Part shown: piece by piece, positions 19,201 through 33,842 of the stretch
Position numbering within the stretch: position 1 is the stretch's first letter
How the letters are laid out: each line of letters begins with the position of its first letter
Assembly (NCBI RefSeq): GCF_014171595.1
Contig: NZ_CP050451.1
Span: forward strand, 496,001 to 560,000
DNA from: Massilia sp. Se16.2.3
Lineage (GTDB): Bacteria; Pseudomonadota; Gammaproteobacteria; Burkholderiales; Burkholderiaceae_D
Direction: 5' to 3'
Length of the DNA stretch: 64,000 bases
Made by a program: the position numbers and the translations under genes
Notes under the pieces: model-generated
Seen by the model: only the letters and a program-made list of their open reading frames with translations
Database searches by the model: none
Told to the model about the DNA's origin: nothing

Positions 19201-20463
19201 GACCGGGTGTTCCTTGATGACATCTTCGAGGATGTCCCAGACCACCGGCTCCTGGATTTCGACCAGCTTCTTCGCCGCCTTGATGGTCGTCGCCAGACCC
19301 ATCAGTTCGAGCTTGTTGAAGATGAAGGGCTTGAACAGTTCCAGGGCCATCAGCTTCGGCAGGCCGCACTGGTGCAGTTTCAGCTGCGGACCGACCACGA
19401 TGACCGAACGGCCCGAGTAGTCGACCCGCTTGCCCAGCAGGTTCTGACGGAAACGGCCGCCCTTACCCTTGATCATTTCAGCCAGCGACTTCAGCGGACG
19501 CTTGTTGGCACCGGTCATCGCTTTGCCGCGACGGCCGTTGTCCAGCAGCGAGTCCACTGCTTCCTGCAGCATGCGCTTTTCGTTACGCGTAATGATTTCC
19601 GGAGCGCGCAGTTCCATCAGGCGCTTCAGGCGGTTATTACGGTTGATGACGCGGCGATACAGGTCGTTCAGGTCGGAGGTCGCGAAACGGCCGCCATCCA
19701 GAGGGACGAGCGGACGCAGCTCCGGCGGCAGGACCGGGAGCACTTCCATGATCATCCACTCGGGCTTGATGCCCGAACGCTGGAACGCCTCGAGCACTTT
19801 CAGGCGCTTGGCGTATTTCTTGATCTTCGCTTCGGACTTCGATTCCTTCAGTTCCACGCGCAGGGCTTCGGCATCGCGGTGGATGTCGATCGAGCGCAGC
19901 AGTTCACGGATACCTTCGGCGCCCATGTAGGCGGTGAAGTCGTCGCCGTACTCTTCGTACTTGGCGGCGTAATCGTCTTCCGACATGATCTGGCACTTCT
20001 TCAGCGGGGTCATGCCAGGATCGGTGACCACATATGCTTCGAAGTACAACACGCGTTCGATATCGCGCAGCGTCATGTCCAGGACCATGCCCAGGCGCGA
20101 CGGCAGCGACTTCAGGAACCAGATGTGCGCGGTTGGCGAAGCCAGTTCGATGTGGCCCATGCGCTCACGGCGCACCTTGGCCAGCGTGACTTCGACGCCG
20201 CACTTTTCGCAAATGACGCCGCGGTGCTTCAGGCGCTTGTATTTACCGCACAGGCATTCGTAATCCTTGATCGGGCCAAAGATCTTGGCGCAGAACAGGC
20301 CGTCACGCTCCGGCTTGAAGGTACGGTAGTTGATGGTCTCGGGCTTCTTGACTTCACCGAACGACCACGAACGAATTTTTTCGGGCGACGCCAGGCCAAT
20401 CTTGATGGCGTCGAAACTCTCATTTTGCTGTACTTGCTTGAATAGATCGAGCAGTGCTTTCAT
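16216..20463 (-). CDS. rpoC: DNA-directed RNA polymerase subunit beta'
   Basis: 1415 residues, full length and intact. The N-terminus reads [20 protein letters not shown], with zinc-ribbon cysteines in [20 protein letters not shown]. The catalytic magnesium loop [12 protein letters not shown] lies near residue 460, and the C-terminal half has the second zinc site ([15 protein letters not shown]). It forms the active centre of RNA polymerase with RpoB. It lies 160 bp after rpoB in the same direction. Its last 265 codons are partly duplicated at 11.7-12.2 kb. This copy is the one with the complete, conventional C-terminus (ending EHHGDGE). Confidence 0.98.
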   Translation of the reverse strand: MKALLDLFKQVQQNESFDAIKIGLASPEKIRSWSFGEVKKPETINYRTFKPERDGLFCAKIFGPIKDYECLCGKYKRLKHRGVICEKCGVEVTLAKVRRERMGHIELASPTAHIWFLKSLPSRLGMVLDMTLRDIERVLYFEAYVVTDPGMTPLKKCQIMSEDDYAAKYEEYGDDFTAYMGAEGIRELLRSIDIHRDAEALRVELKESKSEAKIKKYAKRLKVLEAFQRSGIKPEWMIMEVLPVLPPELRPLVPLDGGRFATSDLNDLYRRVINRNNRLKRLMELRAPEIITRNEKRMLQEAVDSLLDNGRRGKAMTGANKRPLKSLAEMIKGKGGRFRQNLLGKRVDYSGRSVIVVGPQLKLHQCGLPKLMALELFKPFIFNKLELMGLATTIKAAKKLVEIQEPVVWDILEDVIKEHPVMLNRAPTLHRLGIQAFEPVLIEGKAIQLHPLVCAAFNADFDGDQMAVHVPLSIEAQMEARTLMLASNNILFPSNGEPSIVPSQDIVLGLYYATREAINAKGEGMLFPDVSEVIRAYDNKEVELATRITVRIVEFPRVAGSDEFERTVTRYETTVGRAILSEILPKGLPFSVLNRALKKKEISKLINTSFRKCGLRATVVFADKLMQSGFRLATRAGISIAVDDMMIPDVKKGMIATAEAEVKQIEQQYSSGLVTAGERYNKVVDIWGKTSDEVGKAMMDQLKVEPVTRRDGTQGTQESFNAIYMMADSGARGSAAQIRQLAGMRGLMAKPDGSIIETPITANFREGLNVLQYFISTHGARKGLADTALKTANSGYLTRRLVDVTQDLVVIEDDCGTTNGTHMKAMVEGGEVIEALRDRILGRVTGTDVVNPETQETVYPAGTLLDEDMVEDIERLGIDEVKVRTPLNCDTRYGLCAMCYGRDLGRGMLVNSGEAVGVVAAQSIGEPGTQLTMRTFHIGGAASRAAVASSVEAKSNGTVRFTATMRYVTNGKGSQIVISRSGEVLITDDHGRERERHKVPYGATLIVKDGQVVKAGTALATWDPLTRPIITEYAGTIRFENVEEGVTVARQVDEVTGLSTLVAIDPKRRGSAGKVLRPQVKLLNEENQEVKIAGTEHAVTIGFQVGALIMVKDGQSVSVGEVLARIPTESQKTRDITGGLPRVAELFEARSPKDAGMLAEVTGTVAFGKETKGKQRLEITDMDGNKHEFLITKDKQVLVHDGQVVNKGEMIVDGPADPQDILRLLGIEALARYIVDEVQDVYRLQGVKINDKHIEVIVRQMLRRVQIVEAGDTDYIVGEQVERSELLEENDRMEAAGKLPATYENVLLGITKASLSTDSFISAASFQETTRVLTEAAIMGKRDGLRGLKENVIVGRLIPGGTGLAFHRAKKEKEVWEAEERQALLQQEKANMAAELQAMEDQAQAQTTEHHGDGE

Positions 20464-20623
20464 GTATCACTCCAGAGGTGACTAAATTTCTATTTCGGGT
20501 TGCAATTGTCGAAATTGCAGCCCAAACCAAGCGGCATTTCGAAAGGCGGATAGGAGTACTTTGGGACTCCTACCCGGAAAGCAAGGCACATTTTTCGTGT
20601 GCCCTGCTCCTTCCTTCTGCTTC

Positions 20624-24733
<4,110 letters not shown>

Positions 24734-24956
24734 GGACACTCCGTGAGTGACAGAAAGGATGAGAATTCAGGGATTGCCAGTGGTGGAACGACCACATACA
24801 AGGCCTCAAGTCTCTTGCTGTTCTGCCAGATGAAAAGGACAAGCTACTGCTGTGTTACGATTTATTGCGGTGTTACGATGCTGCCGAACTGACGAACGAC
24901 TGCGCGTATTGACGGCGCATATTTGTCGCAGGGACGACAAAAGAGCCAAAGCCGCA

Positions 24957-25020
24957 GCCCCCGCCTTCCGGCAGGGGTTTGCAAGCTTTGACTCCGGCTC
25001 AGGGCGCCGCGATGGCGCCC
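24957..25020 (-). promoter_or_regulatory. rplL-rpoB intercistronic hairpins (attenuator/processing region)
   Basis: Two stems follow the rplL stop in the 298-bp gap. GGGCGCC/GGCGCCC lies at 25002-25020, and a CCCC-TGCC/GGC-GGGG stem at about 24957-24976. Neither has a U tract on the minus strand. In enterobacteria this gap holds a partial terminator and an RNase III site that set the rpoB/rplL ratio; the same role here is inference. Confidence 0.45.
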
Positions 25021-25031
25021 TTTGCTTTTGA

Positions 25032-25406
25032 TTACTTCAGATCTGCTTTCGCGCCAGCATCTTCCAGCTTTTTCTTGGCTGCTTCTGCGTCGGCCTTCGG
25101 CATGGCTTCTTTCACGGTCTTCGGAGCGCCGTCGACGACGTCTTTGGCTTCCTTCAGGCCCAGGCCGGTGATTTCGCGGACGGCTTTGATGACGCCGACC
25201 TTGTTTGCGCCGACTTCGGTCAGAACGACGTTGAATTCGGTCTGCTCTTCGACAGCTGCTGCAGCAGCGCCGCCGCCAGCTGCCGGTGCTGCCATTGCAG
25301 CTGCCGACACGCCGAACTTCTCTTCGAATGCCTTGACCAGGTCGTTCAGGTCCATGACGGACATTTCGCTCACTGCGTTCAGGATATCGTCTTTGCTAAT
25401 TGCCAT
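25032..25406 (-). CDS. rplL: 50S ribosomal protein L7/L12
   Basis: 124 residues, intact. The N-terminal dimerisation part ([20 protein letters not shown]) is followed by the Ala-rich hinge with [15 protein letters not shown] and the conserved C-terminal domain ([31 protein letters not shown]). It forms the flexible stalk that recruits translation factors. It sits 63 bp after rplJ, the usual L10-L12 pair; GGAG precedes the start. Confidence 0.97.
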   Translation of the reverse strand: MAISKDDILNAVSEMSVMDLNDLVKAFEEKFGVSAAAMAAPAAGGGAAAAAVEEQTEFNVVLTEVGANKVGVIKAVREITGLGLKEAKDVVDGAPKTVKEAMPKADAEAAKKKLEDAGAKADLK

Positions 25407-25469
25407 TTGAAACTCCAGATGTATTTGTGTTTGTAGTACAGATTAGTTACTTGAGAAAAAAGGCTGCGC

Positions 25470-26000
25470 TTACGCTGCAGCGGTTTCTTCGGCTGCAGGA
25501 GCAGCTTCCGAACCTTCGCCTTTTTTCGCTGCCAGTGCAGCCAGGCCACGTGCAAAGCCCGACACAGGAGCCAGCATCACGCCCAACAGCTGCGAGATGA
25601 GGACTTCACGCGACGGAATGCTTGCCAACGCGGTAACGCCAGCTACGTCGAGCTGCTTACCTGCGTAGTTACCGGCTTTCACGACCAGCTTGTCGTTGGT
25701 TTTGGCGAAGTCATTGATGACTTTCGCTGCTGCAACGGCGTCGTCCGAGATCGAGTAGATCAGCGGACCGGTCATGGCGTCAGCCAGCGGGGCAAACTGC
25801 GTGCCTTCGACAGAGCGGCGCGCCAGCGTGTTCTTCAGAACACGCAGGTACACACCCTGGGCACGTGCGGATGCACGGAGCTTGGTCAAGTGACTAACCT
25901 GGATGCCACGGTACTCGGCCACGACGATCGTTTGCGCGGATGCTACTTTCGCGCTCACTTCTTCGACGACGGCCTTTTTGTCATTCAGATTAAGACCCAC
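25470..26000 (-). CDS. rplJ: 50S ribosomal protein L10
   Basis: About 176 residues from GTG 26000 ([20 protein letters not shown]), with AAGGAG 7 bp upstream. A TTG at 26006 would add two residues but is too close to the ribosome site. [20 protein letters not shown] and [17 protein letters not shown] are the L10 RNA-binding region. The C-terminus is the L12-binding helix plus an Ala-rich tail. L10 anchors L12 dimers to 23S rRNA and in many bacteria represses its own mRNA through the leader. Confidence 0.96.
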   Translation of the reverse strand: MGLNLNDKKAVVEEVSAKVASAQTIVVAEYRGIQVSHLTKLRASARAQGVYLRVLKNTLARRSVEGTQFAPLADAMTGPLIYSISDDAVAAAKVINDFAKTNDKLVVKAGNYAGKQLDVAGVTALASIPSREVLISQLLGVMLAPVSGFARGLAALAAKKGEGSEAAPAAEETAAA

Positions 26001-26006
26001 GGTCAA

Positions 26007-26288
26007 TCTCCTTAATTAATGCAAACAAAAGCGTTTGCATCGGTTCGAACACGGCGTCCGAAGTTAAGAAGTCAAACTAACGCGGATGAATTCACGCAGC
26101 ATGGACTACAAAACTTGTTCGGGTACACCATCTGCGTTGGGTGGCCTATTAACCTCCTGCCTGCCTGCTGCATTCGGCCCAACGGTCTTTGATTGCCTGC
26201 CGGAGCGGTGTTCATGCTCCGACAGCCCAAAGATGCGCCCCGCTGATGCTTTGCGGGGACTTGATTCTGTTATTGCTCAGCTACTAAA
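26007..26288 (-). promoter_or_regulatory. rplJ (L10) leader with conserved hairpins
   Basis: 282 bp without a gene between rplA and rplJ. Two clear stems are seen: CCCCGC (26238-26243) with GCGGGG (26253-26258), and a perfect 8-bp stem ATGCAAAC/GTTTGCAT (26019-26026 and 26033-26040) directly upstream of the rplJ ribosome site. This is where L10-L12 binds its own mRNA in other bacteria. The site assignment is inference; the hairpins are seen. Confidence 0.5.
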
Positions 26289-26987
26289 TTAAGCAGCGGC
26301 GATCGAAGCGTGATCGACACGGACGCCAGCGCCCATGGTCGACGAGATCGCGACCTTGCGCAGGTACACGCCCTTCGAGGTGGCCGGCTTGGCCTTGTTC
26401 AGTGCTTCGATCAGGGCGCTCAGGTTCGACTTCAGTTGCTCATCGCTGAACGACTTGCGGCCGATGGTCGCGTGGACGATACCTGCCTTGTCGGTACGGT
26501 ACTGGACCTGACCGGCTTTGGCGTTCTTCACCGCGCCAGCGACGTCAGGGGTGACGGTGCCGACTTTCGGGTTAGGCATCAGGCCACGTGGGCCCAGGAT
26601 CTGGCCCAGGGTACCGACGATACGCATGGTGTCAGGCGAGGCGATGACGACGTCGAACGGCATGTTGCCCGCTTTGACCATCTCTGCCAGGTCTTCCATA
26701 CCGACGATGTCGGCGCCGGCGGCTTTAGCAGCCTCGGCCTTGTCGCCCGAAGCGAACACGGCGACGCGCACGGTCTTGCCGGTGCCTGCTGGCAGGACGA
26801 CCGAACCACGAACGACCTGGTCCGATTTCTTCGGATCCACGCCCAGCTGAACGGCGACATCGATCGACTCGTTGAACTTGGCGGTTGCGAATTCCTTGAC
26901 GATCGACACTGCGTTGTCGAAGGCGTAGACCTTGTTACGGTCGACTTTCGCTTTCATTTCTTTGACGCGCTTGGAGATCTTAGCCAT
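26289..26987 (-). CDS. rplA: 50S ribosomal protein L1
   Basis: 232 residues, intact: [61 protein letters not shown] and the RNA-binding loop [16 protein letters not shown]1 forms the mobile stalk near the E site and acts as a translational repressor of the L11-L1 mRNA. Its ATG overlaps the rplK stop (TAATG), so the two are translationally coupled. Confidence 0.97.
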   Translation of the reverse strand: MAKISKRVKEMKAKVDRNKVYAFDNAVSIVKEFATAKFNESIDVAVQLGVDPKKSDQVVRGSVVLPAGTGKTVRVAVFASGDKAEAAKAAGADIVGMEDLAEMVKAGNMPFDVVIASPDTMRIVGTLGQILGPRGLMPNPKVGTVTPDVAGAVKNAKAGQVQYRTDKAGIVHATIGRKSFSDEQLKSNLSALIEALNKAKPATSKGVYLRKVAISSTMGAGVRVDHASIAAA

Positions 26988-27418
26988 TACACACCCTCTA
27001 CCGTGATGCCCATCGAACGTGCCGAGCCGGCGATGATACGCACTGCGGCGTCCATGTCGGCGGCGGTCAGGTCCGGCTGCTTGGTTTTTGCGATTTCTTC
27101 AGCCTGGGCACGGGTCAGCGTGCCAACCTTGTCGGTATGTGGCTTCGGCGAACCCTTGGTGATGCCAGCGGCTTTCTTGATCAGGTAGGTTGCCGGTGGG
27201 GTCTTCATCACGAAGGTGAAGGACTTGTCGGCGAACGCGGTGATCACGACCGGGATCGGCATGCCTGGCTCGACACCCTGGGTCTGGGCGTTGAACGCCT
27301 TGCAGAATTCCATGATGTTCAGGCCGCGCTGACCGAGTGCAGGACCGATCGGTGGGGATGGGTTTGCCTTACCAGCTGGGACTTGCAGCTTGATAAAGCC
27401 AATAATTTTCTTTGCCAT
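26987..27418 (-). CDS. rplK: 50S ribosomal protein L11
   Basis: 143 residues, intact: [40 protein letters not shown] and the C-terminal 23S-binding domain with [20 protein letters not shown]11 sits at the GTPase-associated centre and is needed for the RelA stringent response. AGGAG lies 7 bp before the ATG. One-base overlap with rplA. Confidence 0.97.
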   Translation of the reverse strand: MAKKIIGFIKLQVPAGKANPSPPIGPALGQRGLNIMEFCKAFNAQTQGVEPGMPIPVVITAFADKSFTFVMKTPPATYLIKKAAGITKGSPKPHTDKVGTLTRAQAEEIAKTKQPDLTAADMDAAVRIIAGSARSMGITVEGV

Positions 27419-27440
27419 GAATGGCTCCTAGATTGGCATT

Positions 27441-27468
27441 GAGTAGTAGCGCCCCACCGCGACTACTC
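27441..27468 (-). promoter_or_regulatory. rplK leader hairpin (possible L1 autoregulatory site)
   Basis: GAGTAGT (27441-27447) pairs with ACTACTC (27462-27468) between nusG and rplK, about 20 bp before the L11 start. L1 represses its mRNA at an L11 leader structure in other bacteria; binding here is not shown. Confidence 0.35.
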
Positions 27469-27529
27469 GCTCGGCGGGGCTCCTCTTACCGGATTCCGCC
27501 TAGCTGCTGCGACGCTCCGATTTCAGCGT

Positions 27530-28174
27530 TTAGACTTTCTCTACCTGCCCGAACTCCAGTTCCACCGGAGTTGCGCGGCCGAAGATGGTGACAGTGACAC
27601 GCACCTTCGATTTTTCGTAGTTGACTTCCTCGACATTGCCGTTGAAGTCGGTGAACGGGCCTTCCTTGATGCGGACTTGCTCGCCCACTTCGTACAGCAC
27701 TTTCGGCCGTGGCTTCTCGACGCCTTCCTGGACCTGCTGCATGATCTTGTCGATCTCGCGCGCGGGGATTGGGGTTGGCTTGTTCGATTTGCCGCCGATG
27801 AAGCCGGTGACCTTGCTCGTGTTCTTGACCAGGTGCCAGGTCTCGTCGGTCATTTCCATCTCGACCAGGACGTAGCCAGGGAAGAAGCGGCGCTCGGTAA
27901 CCGATTTGCTGCCATTCTTGACTTCCACGACTTCTTCGGTCGGCACCAGGATCTGGCCGAACTGCTCTTGCATGCCGGCGCGCTCGATGCGCTCGGTGAG
28001 CGCACGCATGACGCTCTTTTCCATGCCCGAGTAGACATGAACGACGTACCAGCGCTTGTTGCTGACCGGGACACTCACCGGGGCGCCGGCCGCCGGTGCG
28101 GCACCAGCGTCTTGCGCCGGGGTGTCGCCCGGCACCGATTCGCCGGCCGCGTTGTCTACGTTATCGTTCATCAT
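27530..28174 (-). CDS. nusG: transcription termination/antitermination protein NusG
   Basis: The NGN domain begins at [20 protein letters not shown], with [12 protein letters not shown] and [15 protein letters not shown]. The KOW domain has [19 protein letters not shown]. It modulates RNA polymerase elongation and couples it to ribosomes or Rho. The chosen start (ATG 28174) overlaps the secE stop as ATGA; three extra codons are possible upstream. An Ala/Pro-rich acidic N-terminal extension of about 38 residues precedes the NGN domain, which is longer than in E. coli. Confidence 0.96.
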   Translation of the reverse strand: MMNDNVDNAAGESVPGDTPAQDAGAAPAAGAPVSVPVSNKRWYVVHVYSGMEKSVMRALTERIERAGMQEQFGQILVPTEEVVEVKNGSKSVTERRFFPGYVLVEMEMTDETWHLVKNTSKVTGFIGGKSNKPTPIPAREIDKIMQQVQEGVEKPRPKVLYEVGEQVRIKEGPFTDFNGNVEEVNYEKSKVRVTVTIFGRATPVELEFGQVEKV

Positions 28175-28560
28175 TGCTTCCATTTCAGGATCACGTCGTA
28201 CAACAGGAATTCCAACAGCTTATCCGTGCCCCACAGGAAAATCGCCATCACGACGACAAAGGCGAAGACGATCATGGTGATCGTGCGTGCTTCCTTGCCG
28301 GTTGGCCAGACGACTTTCTTGGTTTCGCGAACGGACTCTTTGGCGAAATTCAGGAAATCGCGGCCGGTGGCGGCGGTCGACAAAAGCAGGACGGCAAAAA
28401 CTAAACCAGCCACGAGGGCGCCGGCGGCGACCAAGGCTGGTTTGTTTTGGCCCTTCAGGTAAAAGAACCCGATGACGCCTGCAATCGCGGCTACCACCGC
28501 CAGGATCACCTTAAACTTGTCATTCGAGGTGCTAACGGTTTGCACGGATTGATTAGACAT
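28171..28560 (-). CDS. secE: preprotein translocase subunit SecE
   Basis: 129 residues with three hydrophobic segments (about 19-36, 42-60, 95-113) and the conserved SecE element [19 protein letters not shown] before the last helix. It clamps SecY in the inner-membrane translocon. Translationally coupled to nusG by a 4-nt overlap. It follows tRNA-Trp by less than 40 bp, the usual arrangement. Confidence 0.96.
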   Translation of the reverse strand: MSNQSVQTVSTSNDKFKVILAVVAAIAGVIGFFYLKGQNKPALVAAGALVAGLVFAVLLLSTAATGRDFLNFAKESVRETKKVVWPTGKEARTITMIVFAFVVVMAIFLWGTDKLLEFLLYDVILKWKQ

Positions 28561-28596
28561 TCTTCTTTACTTTCGGTGCTGCGCACCAGAATTCGG

Positions 28597-28672
28597 TGGC
28601 AGGGGCGGAGGGAATCGAACCCGCGACCTTCGGTTTTGGAGACCGACGCTCTGCCAATTGAGCTACACCCCT
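28597..28672 (-). tRNA. tRNA-Trp (CCA anticodon)
   Basis: Minus strand AGGGGTGTAGCTCAATTGGC start, anticodon loop CTCCAAA (CCA), GGTTCGATTCC T-loop, acceptor CCCCT and encoded CCA end. It lies between tuf and secE as in many proteobacteria. Confidence 0.97.
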
Positions 28673-28802
28673 ACGAAGACTTCAGCTGAATCGCGCATTC
28701 TACACCATGCGCGCGCATGGTGGGAATGTTTTTTCTGGGGAAGGAAATCAATTTCCCTCCCCGGAAGGTCTTGCTTACTACTTACTACAGACTACTTATT
28801 GC

Positions 28803-29993
28803 TTAGGCAATGATCTTGGCAACGACGCCGGCGCCGACGGTACGGCCGCCTTCGCGGATTGCGAAGCGCAGGCCTTCTTCCATCGCGATCGGGTTGATCA
28901 GCTTGACGGTGATCGACACGTTGTCGCCTGGCATGACCATTTCCTTGTCCGCTGGCAGCTCGATCGAGCCGGTCACGTCGGTGGTACGGAAGTAGAACTG
29001 CGGACGGTAGTTGTTGAAGAACGGGGTGTGACGGCCGCCTTCATCTTTCGACAGAACGTAGATCTCGCCGGTGAAGTGGTTGTGCGGCTTGATCGAGCCT
29101 GGCTTTGCCAGAACCTGACCACGCTGGACGTCTTCACGCTTGGTACCGCGCAGCAGCAGGCCGACGTTGTCGCCAGCTTGACCTTGATCCAGCAGCTTGC
29201 GGAACATTTCCACGCCGGTGCAGGTGGTCTTGACGGTATCGATGATGCCGACGATTTCGATTTCTTCGCCGACCTTGATGATGCCGCGCTCGACACGACC
29301 GGTGACGACAGTACCGCGACCCGAGATCGAGAACACGTCTTCGACTGGCATCAGGAAGGCGCCGTCGACTGCGCGCTCTGGCGTCGGGATGTAGGTGTCC
29401 AGGGCTTCAGCGAGCTTGACGATGCAATCTTCGCCCAGTTCGCCTGGCTGGCCTTCCAGCGCCATACGTGCCGAACCCTTGATGATTGGCAGGTCGTCGC
29501 CTGGGAACTCGTACTTCGAGAGGAGCTCACGCACTTCCATTTCGACCAGTTCCAGCAGTTCCGCGTCGTCGACCAGGTCGCACTTGTTCAGGAACACGAT
29601 GATGTAAGGAACGCCAACCTGACGCGCCAGCAGGATGTGCTCGCGGGTCTGTGGCATCGGGCCGTCAGCGGCCGAGCACACCAGGATCGCGCCGTCCATC
29701 TGGGCAGCACCGGTAATCATGTTCTTGATGTAGTCGGCGTGGCCTGGGCAGTCGACGTGCGCGTAGTGACGATTCGCGGTTTCGTATTCGACGTGCGCGG
29801 TGTTGATGGTAATACCACGTGCCTTCTCTTCCGGAGCCGCATCGATCTGGTCGTATGCCTTGGCTTCGCCGCCGAACTTCTTCGACAGAACGGTTGCGAT
29901 TGCAGCCGTCAGGGTGGTTTTGCCGTGGTCAACGTGACCGATGGTGCCGACGTTGACGTGCGGCTTGGTCCGTTCGAATTTACCTTTTGCCAT
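28803..29993 (-). CDS. tuf: elongation factor Tu
   Basis: 396 residues, intact. G1 [10 protein letters not shown]3 [12 protein letters not shown]4 NKCD and G5 GSARMAL are all present, followed by the two beta-barrel domains. It delivers aminoacyl-tRNA to the ribosome as a GTPase. It lies directly after the Tyr-Gly-Thr tRNA genes, the E. coli tufB arrangement, and is probably co-transcribed with them from the promoter at 30395-30423. AGGAG lies 7 bp before the ATG. Confidence 0.98.
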   Translation of the reverse strand: MAKGKFERTKPHVNVGTIGHVDHGKTTLTAAIATVLSKKFGGEAKAYDQIDAAPEEKARGITINTAHVEYETANRHYAHVDCPGHADYIKNMITGAAQMDGAILVCSAADGPMPQTREHILLARQVGVPYIIVFLNKCDLVDDAELLELVEMEVRELLSKYEFPGDDLPIIKGSARMALEGQPGELGEDCIVKLAEALDTYIPTPERAVDGAFLMPVEDVFSISGRGTVVTGRVERGIIKVGEEIEIVGIIDTVKTTCTGVEMFRKLLDQGQAGDNVGLLLRGTKREDVQRGQVLAKPGSIKPHNHFTGEIYVLSKDEGGRHTPFFNNYRPQFYFRTTDVTGSIELPADKEMVMPGDNVSITVKLINPIAMEEGLRFAIREGGRTVGAGVVAKIIA

Positions 29994-30073
29994 TTGAGAC
30001 TCCTAACGATTTTTTGAGAATTACAGGCACACCTGACGGACGAGTACTACGGACTGCCGCTTAGCTTAAATTC

Positions 30074-30148
<75 letters not shown>

Positions 30149-30183
30149 TGATGTTTGCGCCGCACAGATTGCGGACACAGTAC

Positions 30184-30257
30184 TGGAGCGGGTGAAGGGA
30201 ATCGAACCCTCGTCGTAAGCTTGGAAGGCTTCTGCTCTACCATTGAGCTACACCCGC
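30184..30257 (-). tRNA. tRNA-Gly (TCC anticodon)
   Basis: Minus strand GCGGGTGTAGCTCAATGGTA start, anticodon loop CTTCCAA (TCC), GGGTTCGATTCCC T-arm, acceptor CACCCGC and encoded CCA. Confidence 0.97.
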
Positions 30258-30295
30258 GAGGCACAACTTCAATTCGACTTCACGACTTCTTCATT

Positions 30296-30380
30296 TGGTG
30301 GTGGGGGCTGGATTCGAACCAGCGTACTCAGAGAGGGCAGATTTACAGTCTGCTGCCTTTAACCACTCGGCCACCCCACC
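30296..30380 (-). tRNA. tRNA-Tyr (GTA anticodon)
   Basis: 85 nt with a long variable arm. Minus strand GGTGGGGTGGCCGAGTGGTT start, anticodon loop CTGTAAA (GTA) and encoded CCA. It is the first gene of the tRNA-tuf operon. Confidence 0.97.
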
Positions 30381-30394
30381 GCGAAGAACCGCAG

Positions 30395-30423
30395 AGTATG
30401 AAGCAAGCTCAACATGCTGTCAA
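30395..30423 (-). promoter_or_regulatory. promoter of the tRNA-Tyr/Gly/Thr-tuf operon
   Basis: Minus strand TTGACA (30418-30423), a 17-bp spacer and CATACT (30395-30400), followed by a GC-rich discriminator typical of stringently controlled stable-RNA promoters. It lies 15 bp upstream of mature tRNA-Tyr. Confidence 0.75.
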
Positions 30424-30587
30424 CTATTTTTGCCAACCTTCCTGGCCTGGCTCAATAGCAGCGTTGCTTCGGGGCGTGATTGTAACCGGGGGGAGAACAA
30501 AACTGCAAGGGCTGTTTTGCGAGCGGTGCGCTGCGCTGGCGCGCCCTGCGGTACTGTACGGTTTCGGCCATGTAAATACTTCCACCC

Positions 30588-33500
30588 ATGGATAACAAGG
30601 CGCCGCTTTATCCTCACTGGACGCGCACCCACGTGCTCGCGGCCAGCGTGTCGATTATTGCCGTGTATCTCGGCATGCGGTTGCTCAACAATCTGCTGGC
30701 CCTGCCCGCCGGCTATGCACTGCCCTTGTTCCCGCCCGCGGGCGTCGGCCTGACCCTGGCCGCCGCCGGGGGCATGCGCGTGCTGCCAGCGGTGGCCATC
30801 GGCGCGGCGCTGGCCGCCTTTCCCCTGCACCTGAACAATCCCGCCCTCTCCGCCGCGGGCGTGACCATTGCCACGCTGACGGGCATGCTGGGCGCTTCGC
30901 TGCAGGCCTGGCTGGGGGCGGACCAGTTCCGCCGCCACATGCGCCCGGGGATCGACACGGGACGCGACGTCGTCGCCTTTCCCGGTGCTTACCCCGCTGG
31001 TCTGCCTGACCAGCGCGTCGATCTCGATACCGACACTGTATGCGCTGGACGCGTTCGACAAGGTAACGCCGCTGCGCTTCTGGTTTTACCTGGTGGGCGG
31101 GCGATACGCTCGGCGTGCTGCTGTTCGCGCCGCTGTGCTGGATCATCAGCGGCTCGCCGCGGCGCCTGTGGCGGCGGCGCGCGCCGCTGGTCGCGCTGCC
31201 GCTCCTGATCACCACGGGCGCCGTGGTGGCCATCTACCGGCTTGCGCTCGGCTGGGAGCACCAGCAGCACCTGCAGCCCTACCGCCTGAAGGCCCAGCAG
31301 ACGGCCGACATGCTGCAAGCCGAGTTCAACGAACACGTGCGCTTTGTCGGCACCTTCGCGCGCACGCTGGGCGACACCGAACACATCCTCGACCGCGACA
31401 AGTTCATCCGCATCGCCGGCGGCTACGTCGACCACCGCGTCGAGATCCAGGGGGTGAACTGGGCGGTACCAGTGTTCGATGGCGAGCGCGCCGGCTTCGA
31501 GGACTGGGTGCGGCGCACGCTCGACCCGGCCTTTCCCGGCATCCTCGACGTCGACGGCAGCCGACGCATGACGCCGGCGGGCCAGCGCGAGCGCTACCTG
31601 CCGATGGTCTACGCCTGGCCGCGCTCGAGTTCGGTCATGCGCGGAGTCGATTTCCTGACCGCCCCGGGACGCGCCGCCGCCGCCGCGCAGGCGCTGGCCT
31701 CGCGACGCCCCGTCGCCACCGAGCCCTTCCAGCTGATGATGACCGACGACACGGGCATCAGCCTGTTCCGCGCCGTCGGGCCCGACGGCGCCGCCGCCGT
31801 GGGCATGGTCGGCTTCGTCCTGAACGCCGATCGCCTGGTGGAAGGGGCGATCGCCCGCTCCGGCTTCGACGGCTTTTCCGCCGCCCCGGTCGACGTTACC
31901 GACGGCAGCGCCTTGCCCGTGGTCGGTGCGCTCGGCAGGCCCGAGCGCGACGACTACCGCATCGGCCTGGCGTTTGCCGGGCGCGCCTACCAGCTGACCT
32001 TCCGTCCGACGCCGGCCTACATGAAGACGGAAACGGGCGCGGCCAGCTGGAGCGTGCTGTCGGCCGGGCTGCTGCTGACCGGCCTGCTCGGCGCGCTGAT
32101 GCTGCTCATCAGCGGCGAACGCGCCGTGATCGAGGAGCAAGTCGCCGACCGCACGGCGCGCCTGCGCGACCGCGAAGCGCGCCTCGAGGCCATCCTCGAC
32201 AACGCCGCCGACGCCATCGTCACGGTCGACGCGAGCGGCGTGGTGGTATCGGCCAATGCCGCCACCGCGCGCCTGTTCGGCTATCCCCCGCCCACCTGAG
32301 CGGCCTGGCCTTCGCCACCCGGGTGCCGGCGGGTGCCGACAGCGATGCCGCGGCCCAGCTGGCGCGGCTGTCGACCGCGCCACCCGAGGAATGCGTGCTC
32401 GAGGGTCGCAATGCGCGCGCCGAACCGTTTCCCCTGTCGATTTCGGTGGCGCCCGTGCAGCTCGGACGCGAGGAGATCTTCGTCTGCATCCTGCGCGACC
32501 TGACGGAACAGCAGCGGGCCCAGGAACGCATCTACCGCCTGGCCCACCACGACGTGCTGACCGGCCTGGAAAACCGCTTCGCGCTCAACGTGCGCCTGGA
32601 ACAGCAGCTGGCCATGGCACGGCGCCAGAACCAGCCGGCGGCAGTGCTGTTCATCGACCTCGACCACTTCAAGAAGATCAACGATTCGCTCGGCCACGCC
32701 GCCGGCGACCGCCTGCTGGTGGGCGCGGCCGAGCGCATGAAAGATTTATTGCGCGACGTCGACACCCTGGCGCGCCTGGGCGGCGACGAATTCATCATCG
32801 TGCTGGCAGGCCCCCTGACGCCCGACAGCGTGACCGGGTGGCGGTGCGCGTGGTGGAAGCGCTGTCGCAGCCTTATCAACTGGGCGGCGCGACCGCACAC
32901 AGCGGCTGCAGCGTGGGCGTGGCGCTGTTCCCCGACGACGGCGAAGACGCCTCCACCCTGATCCGCCACGCCGACATGGCGATGTACGCGGCCAAACGCG
33001 AGGGACGGGGCAACTTCCAGTTCTTCTCGCCGGCGATGAACGCCGCCACCCACGAACACCTGCTGCTGGAAAACCGCATGTGGGGCGCCCTCAATACGAA
33101 CGGCTTCAAGCTGCACCTGCAGGCGCAGGTCTCGCTCGAGACCGGCCGCGTGATCGGCGCCGAGGTGCTGCTGCGCTGGCACGACCAGGAACTGGGCACG
33201 GTCGAACCGAGCCGCTTCATCCCCGTGGCCGAGGAAAGCGGGATGATCGTGCCGCTGGGCGACTGGGTGCTGGGACAGGCAATGGCCCTGCTGGCCGAGT
33301 GGCGGCGCGAAGGCCTGGACGACATCCGCCTGGCCGTGAACCTGTCGGCGCGCCAGTTTTCGGGCGCGTCACTGCTGAGCCGGCTCGACGAACTGGTGGC
33401 CTACCACGGCATCGATCCGGCGATGATGGAACTGGAAATCACGGAAACGGCCGCCATGCGCGACCCGGAAAGCACGCGCGAACAGCTGCGCCAGCTGCGC

Positions 33501-33842
33501 GCACGTGGCTTCAAACTGGCGATCGACGATTTCGGTACCGGCTACTCGTCGCTCGCCTACCTCAAATTGTTCGCGATCGACCGCATCAAGATCGACCGCG
33601 GCTTCGTGAAAGACATCGAACACAATCCGAACGACGCGGTGATCGTCGCCGCCACCATCGGTCTCGCCCATTCGCTGGGCCTGGCGGTGGTGGCCGAAGG
33701 GGTCGAAACCCACGCGCAATGGGGCTTCTTACGCGACAAGCACGGCGACGAGGCGCAGGGCTACCTGTTCGCGCGGCCGATGCCGGTTGCCGACTTCCGC
33801 GAATTCATCCGGCATCAAGAGCAGCCAGTACCTGGCGCTTGA
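30588..33842 (+). pseudogene. MASE1-CHASE-PAS-GGDEF-EAL membrane sensor, frameshifted
   Basis: Successive frames give one recognisable protein. A MASE1-like membrane domain starts at MDNKAPLYPHW (30588), continues in another frame at TSASISIPTLYALDAF and in a third from about 31115 (VLLFAPLCWIISG). A periplasmic CHASE domain (about 31240-32000) and PAS (AILDNAADAIVTVD) follow. GGDEF (LGGDEF near 32790) is in a further frame. After about 32835 comes the EAL domain, with EVLLRW in place of EALLRW but EITETA, IDDFGTGYSS, KIDRGF and AEGVET intact. Four single-base shifts are needed. Its 3' end overlaps the convergent HDOD gene by 38 bp. If the shifts are errors it is a working c-di-GMP enzyme. 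Confidence 0.7.

Noticed and set aside
28733..28768. Hairpin between tuf and tRNA-Trp as a terminator
   Set aside because: The stem is clear but on the minus strand it is followed by A, not U. It is more likely a processing structure, since the tRNA and secE follow.
30985..32961. Single 658-codon open frame as a separate gene
   Set aside because: Only its two ends match the MASE1 and GGDEF domains; the middle is a shadow of the CHASE domain in another frame. It is part of the frameshifted gene at 30588-33842.
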